Source of the DNA: a bacterium MnTg04
Lineage (GTDB): Bacteria > Pseudomonadota > Gammaproteobacteria > Steroidobacterales > MnTg04
Assembly (NCBI GenBank): GCA_008975185.1
Contig: BFAU01000160.1
Span: 1-9,159, forward strand
DNA: 9,159 bases
Reading direction: 5' to 3'
This document shows positions 6,283-9,159 of the stretch, one piece after another; the first letter of the stretch is position 1; the number at the start of each line of letters is the position of its first letter. Under the pieces are notes generated by a model that ran no database searches, was not told where the DNA came from, and saw nothing but the letters and a program-made list of their open reading frames with translations. The position numbers and the translations under genes are program-made.

Positions 6283-7254
6283 TTACCCCGCGAAATGATC
6301 AAAGCCCGTGTGCTCCAGCGAGACCGGTCGATCGTGATAAAAAATATCGATGTTTTCACCCGTCGTGGTCAGACCGATCCGGGTCAGCCGGATATCCAGC
6401 TCGCTTGCCAGGCGCTCGAGTTCTTGCTGCTTGTCGTCGGCTATTGTGAAACAAAGCTGATAATCATCGCCCGCGCAGGCCGCCATTTTTATGGTTTGCT
6501 CACGATCGGCAAACTTGCGCAGGGTTTCACAAAGCGGCAGGTCTTCGAGCCGCAGCCTCGCCCCCAGGCGGCTCGCTCGCAAAAGGCGAGCCAGGTCACG
6601 GATCAGCCCGTCCGATATATCGATGGCGGCACTGGCCAGCGTACGTAACCCCTTGCCGAGTGCAAGCTGCGCCGCGGGCCGCCAGAACCTCGCTTCGAGA
6701 CCCGCGAGACCGAGGGCGGGTTCCGCAGACTCCAGGCCTTGAATCCAGGCCGCCGCCGCACCCAGGTCCCCGCTGACATAAATGGCATCGCCTACGGCCG
6801 CGCCGCTGCGCAACAGCGCCTGCCCTGGCGGCACGGAACCGATGACCTGGATGGTGCAAGCCAGCGGACCGCGGCAGGTGTCGCCGCCGACCAGTGCGAT
6901 ATTCGCCTCCACGGCGCATTCACGCAGCCCGCTGCTAAAAGCCTCCAGCCAGTCCTCGTCCACGCTCGGCAGGGTCAGCGCCAGCGTAAACCACAGCGGC
7001 TCGGCGCCCATTGCGGCCAGGTCACTGAGGTTGACCGCCAGGCAGCGGTAACCCAGATCGGCCGCGTGGCGGCCGCCGTCCTGTTTCGGGAAATGCACGC
7101 CATCGACGAGCGTGTCGCAACTGACCACGATTTCATTGGCGCCAACCGGCGCGCGCAGCACCGCACCGTCATCGCCGATGCCGGTCCTCACCCCCCGGCG
7201 ATCCGCAAAACCCTGGCGGAAATACCGTTCGATGATCTCGGATTCGCCGGTCAC
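6283..7254 (-). CDS. thiL: Thiamine-monophosphate kinase
   Basis: ThiL phosphorylates thiamine monophosphate to thiamine diphosphate with ATP in the cytosol, the last step of cofactor synthesis; Dxs in this window uses that cofactor. From a GTG at 7254 the protein is 323 aa (E. coli 325). It contains GIGDDGA (25-31), DTLVDGVHF (47-55), NLSDLAAMGA (75-84), GGDTCRG (123-129), DISDGLIRDL (212-221), GDDYQLCF (262-269) and the C-terminal GFDHF. These are the Mg-ATP and substrate motifs of the PurM/ThiL fold. The GTG is chosen because the family begins just before SEIIERYF, it has GGGGG 6 nt upstream, and it sits 13 nt after the nusB stop. The in-frame ATG at 7317 would add 21 basic, unrelated residues and overlap nusB by 50 nt, so I reject it. 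Confidence 0.95.
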   Translation of the reverse strand: MTGESEIIERYFRQGFADRRGVRTGIGDDGAVLRAPVGANEIVVSCDTLVDGVHFPKQDGGRHAADLGYRCLAVNLSDLAAMGAEPLWFTLALTLPSVDEDWLEAFSSGLRECAVEANIALVGGDTCRGPLACTIQVIGSVPPGQALLRSGAAVGDAIYVSGDLGAAAAWIQGLESAEPALGLAGLEARFWRPAAQLALGKGLRTLASAAIDISDGLIRDLARLLRASRLGARLRLEDLPLCETLRKFADREQTIKMAACAGDDYQLCFTIADDKQQELERLASELDIRLTRIGLTTTGENIDIFYHDRPVSLEHTGFDHFAG

Positions 7255-7267
7255 AGCGTGCCCCCGG

Positions 7268-7756
7268 TCAGTCCTTTTTCTTGTCCGGCGCGCGCGGCCC
7301 GATGGTCTTCCACGCACCGGTAATGGCAGTCCTCAGCTCCCTGGCCGCCTTGTCGAGCACCGCATTGACGTAACGGTGGCCGTTTTCCGCGCCGAATTTC
7401 TTGCTCAACTCCACGGCCTCGTTGATCACGACCGCGAAAGGCACTTCGAGGTGGTCGCGAAGCTCGAACAGGCCCACCCAGAGGATCGCGTGTTCGACCG
7501 GGGTCAGCTGATCGAGATCCCGGTCCGCGTACTGTGCCAGGAGAATGTTCAACGACTCGCTGTCGCTGGTTATTTCCAGCAACAGTTCCTTGAAGTAGGC
7601 GGCATCGGTGCGGTCGAAATCCCGATCCTCGCTGTAATACTTATAGATATCTTCCACGGGTTCGCCGGCAAGCTGCCAGGAATAAAGAGCCTGCACCGCA
7701 AGCCGCCGGGCGCGGCTGCGCCGGTGCCTGGCACGCACCTCGGTGTGGCTGGACAT
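7268..7756 (-). CDS. nusB: Transcription antitermination factor NusB
   Basis: NusB binds boxA RNA together with ribosomal protein S10 (NusE) and supports antitermination and processing of rRNA transcripts. The 162-residue, all-helical protein shows the family features: an Arg-rich N-terminus (RARHRRSRARRLAVQALYSW), which contacts RNA, the central YADRDLDQLTPVEHAILWVGLFEL, and the C-terminal VINEAVELSKKFGAENGHRYVNAVLD. It is longer than E. coli NusB (139 aa), mainly through a charged tail ending DKKKD. ATG 7756 is 3 nt from the ribH stop, with GGAAG 8 nt upstream in the ribH end, so the two are probably translationally coupled. The ribH-nusB-thiL order is a classic conserved block. Confidence 0.96.
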   Translation of the reverse strand: MSSHTEVRARHRRSRARRLAVQALYSWQLAGEPVEDIYKYYSEDRDFDRTDAAYFKELLLEITSDSESLNILLAQYADRDLDQLTPVEHAILWVGLFELRDHLEVPFAVVINEAVELSKKFGAENGHRYVNAVLDKAARELRTAITGAWKTIGPRAPDKKKD

Positions 7757-7759
7757 TTC

Positions 7760-8236
7760 TCAGGCTTCCAGCTTGCGCAACAGACTGACCATCTCGATCG
7801 CAGCCAATGCGGCATCGGAACCTTTATTGCCGGCCTTGGTTCCGGCTCTCTCGAGCGCCTGCTCGATCGTATCGACGGTCAGGATCCCGAAACCGATCGG
7901 CACGCCATGGCGGGTACTGACCTGGCTGACCGCTCGCGCGCATTCGCCAGCGACATAATCGAAATGCGGCGTCGCTCCGCGGATCACCGCGGCCAATGCC
8001 ACGATGGCATCGTGTTGCCGGCCGGCGGCTGTTTTTTCGAGCGCCAGCCCCATCTCGACCGCCCCGGGGACCCGCACCAGGGTAATATTCCGGTCGTCGG
8101 CGCCATGGCTGCGCAAACTTTCCAGTGCGCCTTTTATCAGGCTCTCGACAACCAGATCGTTAAATCGCGCGGCGACGATCGCAACCCGCAAGTCGCTCGC
8201 ATCCAGATCGCCTCGAATCGTTTTTATGTTTTGCAT
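7760..8236 (-). CDS. ribH: 6,7-dimethyl-8-ribityllumazine synthase
   Basis: RibH condenses 3,4-dihydroxy-2-butanone 4-phosphate (made by RibB) with the ribitylamino pyrimidine to give lumazine, the penultimate step of riboflavin synthesis. The protein usually assembles into pentamers or 60-mer shells. From ATG 8236 it is 158 aa (E. coli 156), with ARFND (23-27), VPGAVEM (56-62), AVIRGATPHFDYVAGE (83-98) including catalytic His91, and GFGILTVDTIEQALERAG followed by TKAGNKGSDAA, all close to E. coli. The ATG has GGGA 6 nt upstream. A GTG at 8248 would add four residues and overlaps that ribosome site, so I prefer the ATG. It lies 47 nt after the ribBA stop. Confidence 0.96.
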   Translation of the reverse strand: MQNIKTIRGDLDASDLRVAIVAARFNDLVVESLIKGALESLRSHGADDRNITLVRVPGAVEMGLALEKTAAGRQHDAIVALAAVIRGATPHFDYVAGECARAVSQVSTRHGVPIGFGILTVDTIEQALERAGTKAGNKGSDAALAAIEMVSLLRKLEA

Positions 8237-8283
8237 GTTTGGTCCCACGTCGCGTCGCCGCAGTTTAACCTTAAAACATCTGC

Positions 8284-9159
8284 TCAGGCACTGGCGGCCG
8301 CCTGCTCGTCATCGACATAGCCGACGATTTCCAGGCCAAAACCGGACAAGCCATGCAACTGGCGCGGCGCACTCATCACCCGCATCTTGCTCACCCCGAG
8401 ATCCCGCAGAATCTGGGCGCCGGTGCCATAGGTACGCAGGACCCGGCTGTCGCCCGCCGGTTTGTCCGGCGCGGGTTTACCGATATTGCGCAAAGTCTCG
8501 ATGATCGCGCCGGGATCCTCGCCGTGACGCAGTATTACCAGCACGCCGCTGCCTTCGCGGTCGATCCGCTCCATCGCCGATGGCAAAGGCCAGCCGAACT
8601 CGCTCCCGGTCAAACCCACCACATCGCCAAGGCTGTCTTGCAAATGCACCCGGACCAGGGTCGGCTGATCGCCGCCGATCTCTCCCTTGACCAATGCGAA
8701 ATGCACGTTGCGGTTCACGTGGTCTTCGTAGCAGACCATCAGGAAATCGCCGTGGCTTGTTTGCACCTGGCGCTCCAGGATGCGCTCGATCGAATGTTCG
8801 GTGCGTAACCGATAGCTGATCAGGTCGGCGATCGTTCCCATCTTGAGTTGGTGCTCATTGGCGAACCTTTCCAGGTCCGGCCGCCGCGCCATGCTGCCGT
8901 CGTCGTTCAGAATCTCGACGATGACGGCGCTGGGATCGAGACCCGCAAGACGGGCAAGGTCACAACCGGCTTCGGTATGCCCCGCGCGGTTAAGGACCCC
9001 GCCGGGTTGCGCCATGATCGGGAAAATGTGGCCGGGCTGACGCAGGTCGTCCGGCTTGGCGTCCGGGCTGACCGCGGCCTTGATCGTCTGCGCGCGGTCA
9101 TGCGCTGATATACCCGTGGTGACACCCTCGGCCGCTTCGATCGACAAGGTGAAATTGGT
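8284..9159 (-). CDS. ribBA: RibBA-type protein, 3' part: DHBP synthase plus degenerate GTP cyclohydrolase II-like domain
   Basis: The gene runs off the right edge; 291 residues are visible and the true start lies outside. The frame is open to 9159 (TNFT-LSIEAAEGVTTGIS), so the TTG at 9147 is not a start. The first part is the RibB domain, which makes 3,4-dihydroxy-2-butanone 4-phosphate from ribulose 5-phosphate: IEAAEGVTTGISAHDRA (8-23 of the visible part), GHIFPIMAQPGGVLNRAGHTEA (43-64, with catalytic His61) and VEILNDDG (81-88). From about 115 a RibA-like domain follows. Where active RibA has RVHSEC and RCDCG, this one has RVHLQDSLGD and TGSEFGW: all three zinc cysteines are gone. The conserved RYGIGAQILRDLG-like segment remains (RTYGTGAQILRDLG). 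This fits the RibBX variant known in Proteobacteria, so a separate RibA is expected elsewhere. The symbol follows usual annotation practice; ribBX may be more accurate. Confidence 0.92.
   Translation of the reverse strand, partial: TNFTLSIEAAEGVTTGISAHDRAQTIKAAVSPDAKPDDLRQPGHIFPIMAQPGGVLNRAGHTEAGCDLARLAGLDPSAVIVEILNDDGSMARRPDLERFANEHQLKMGTIADLISYRLRTEHSIERILERQVQTSHGDFLMVCYEDHVNRNVHFALVKGEIGGDQPTLVRVHLQDSLGDVVGLTGSEFGWPLPSAMERIDREGSGVLVILRHGEDPGAIIETLRNIGKPAPDKPAGDSRVLRTYGTGAQILRDLGVSKMRVMSAPRQLHGLSGFGLEIVGYVDDEQAAASA

Noticed and set aside
7112..8320. Long open frame (about 402 codons) on the + strand opposite thiL, nusB and ribH
   Set aside because: It crosses three well-identified - strand genes and their junctions; composition is that of an antisense shadow.

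Overview
This window looks like a chromosomal housekeeping segment of a moderately GC-rich gammaproteobacterium. The evidence is two conserved gene orders, xseB-ispA-dxs-folE2 and ribBA-ribH-nusB-thiL-pgpA, together with close protein matches to E. coli-type IspA, Dxs, RibH, NusB, ThiL and PgpA. The genus cannot be read from the sequence; an uncultured or marine lineage near Chromatiales or Woeseiales is only a guess.

Left half, + strand: an xseB reading frame broken by one in-frame TAA, then ispA (farnesyl diphosphate synthase), dxs (first enzyme of the MEP isoprenoid pathway) and folE2 (GTP cyclohydrolase IB, first step of folate and 7-deazaguanine synthesis). IspA and Dxs serve one pathway: Dxs starts MEP-route synthesis of IPP and DMAPP, and IspA condenses these to FPP. 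DXP, the Dxs product, also feeds thiamine and pyridoxal synthesis.

Middle, about 4090-4452: a gene-free gap between two convergent gene sets. It holds two tandem units of about 143 bp. Each unit has a 24-bp-arm inverted repeat around an identical 30-nt loop. A third, internally deleted remnant follows. I do not recognise this repeat family.

Right half, - strand, transcribed right to left: the 3' part of a ribBA-type gene (cut by the right edge; its cyclohydrolase-II-like half lacks the zinc cysteines), ribH, nusB, thiL, pgpA, and last a soluble Ser/Thr protein kinase with a C-terminal cyclic-nucleotide-binding domain. Spacing from ribH to the kinase is 3 to 15 nt, which suggests one transcript. 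The set covers riboflavin synthesis, rRNA antitermination, thiamine diphosphate synthesis and phosphatidylglycerol synthesis, plus a signalling kinase that is not a usual member of this cluster.

I see no defence system, CRISPR array, phage or insertion sequence. The points most worth checking are the tandem hairpin repeat, the xseB nonsense codon, the operon-terminal kinase/cNMP protein and the degenerate RibA half. I do not claim a new biological system.
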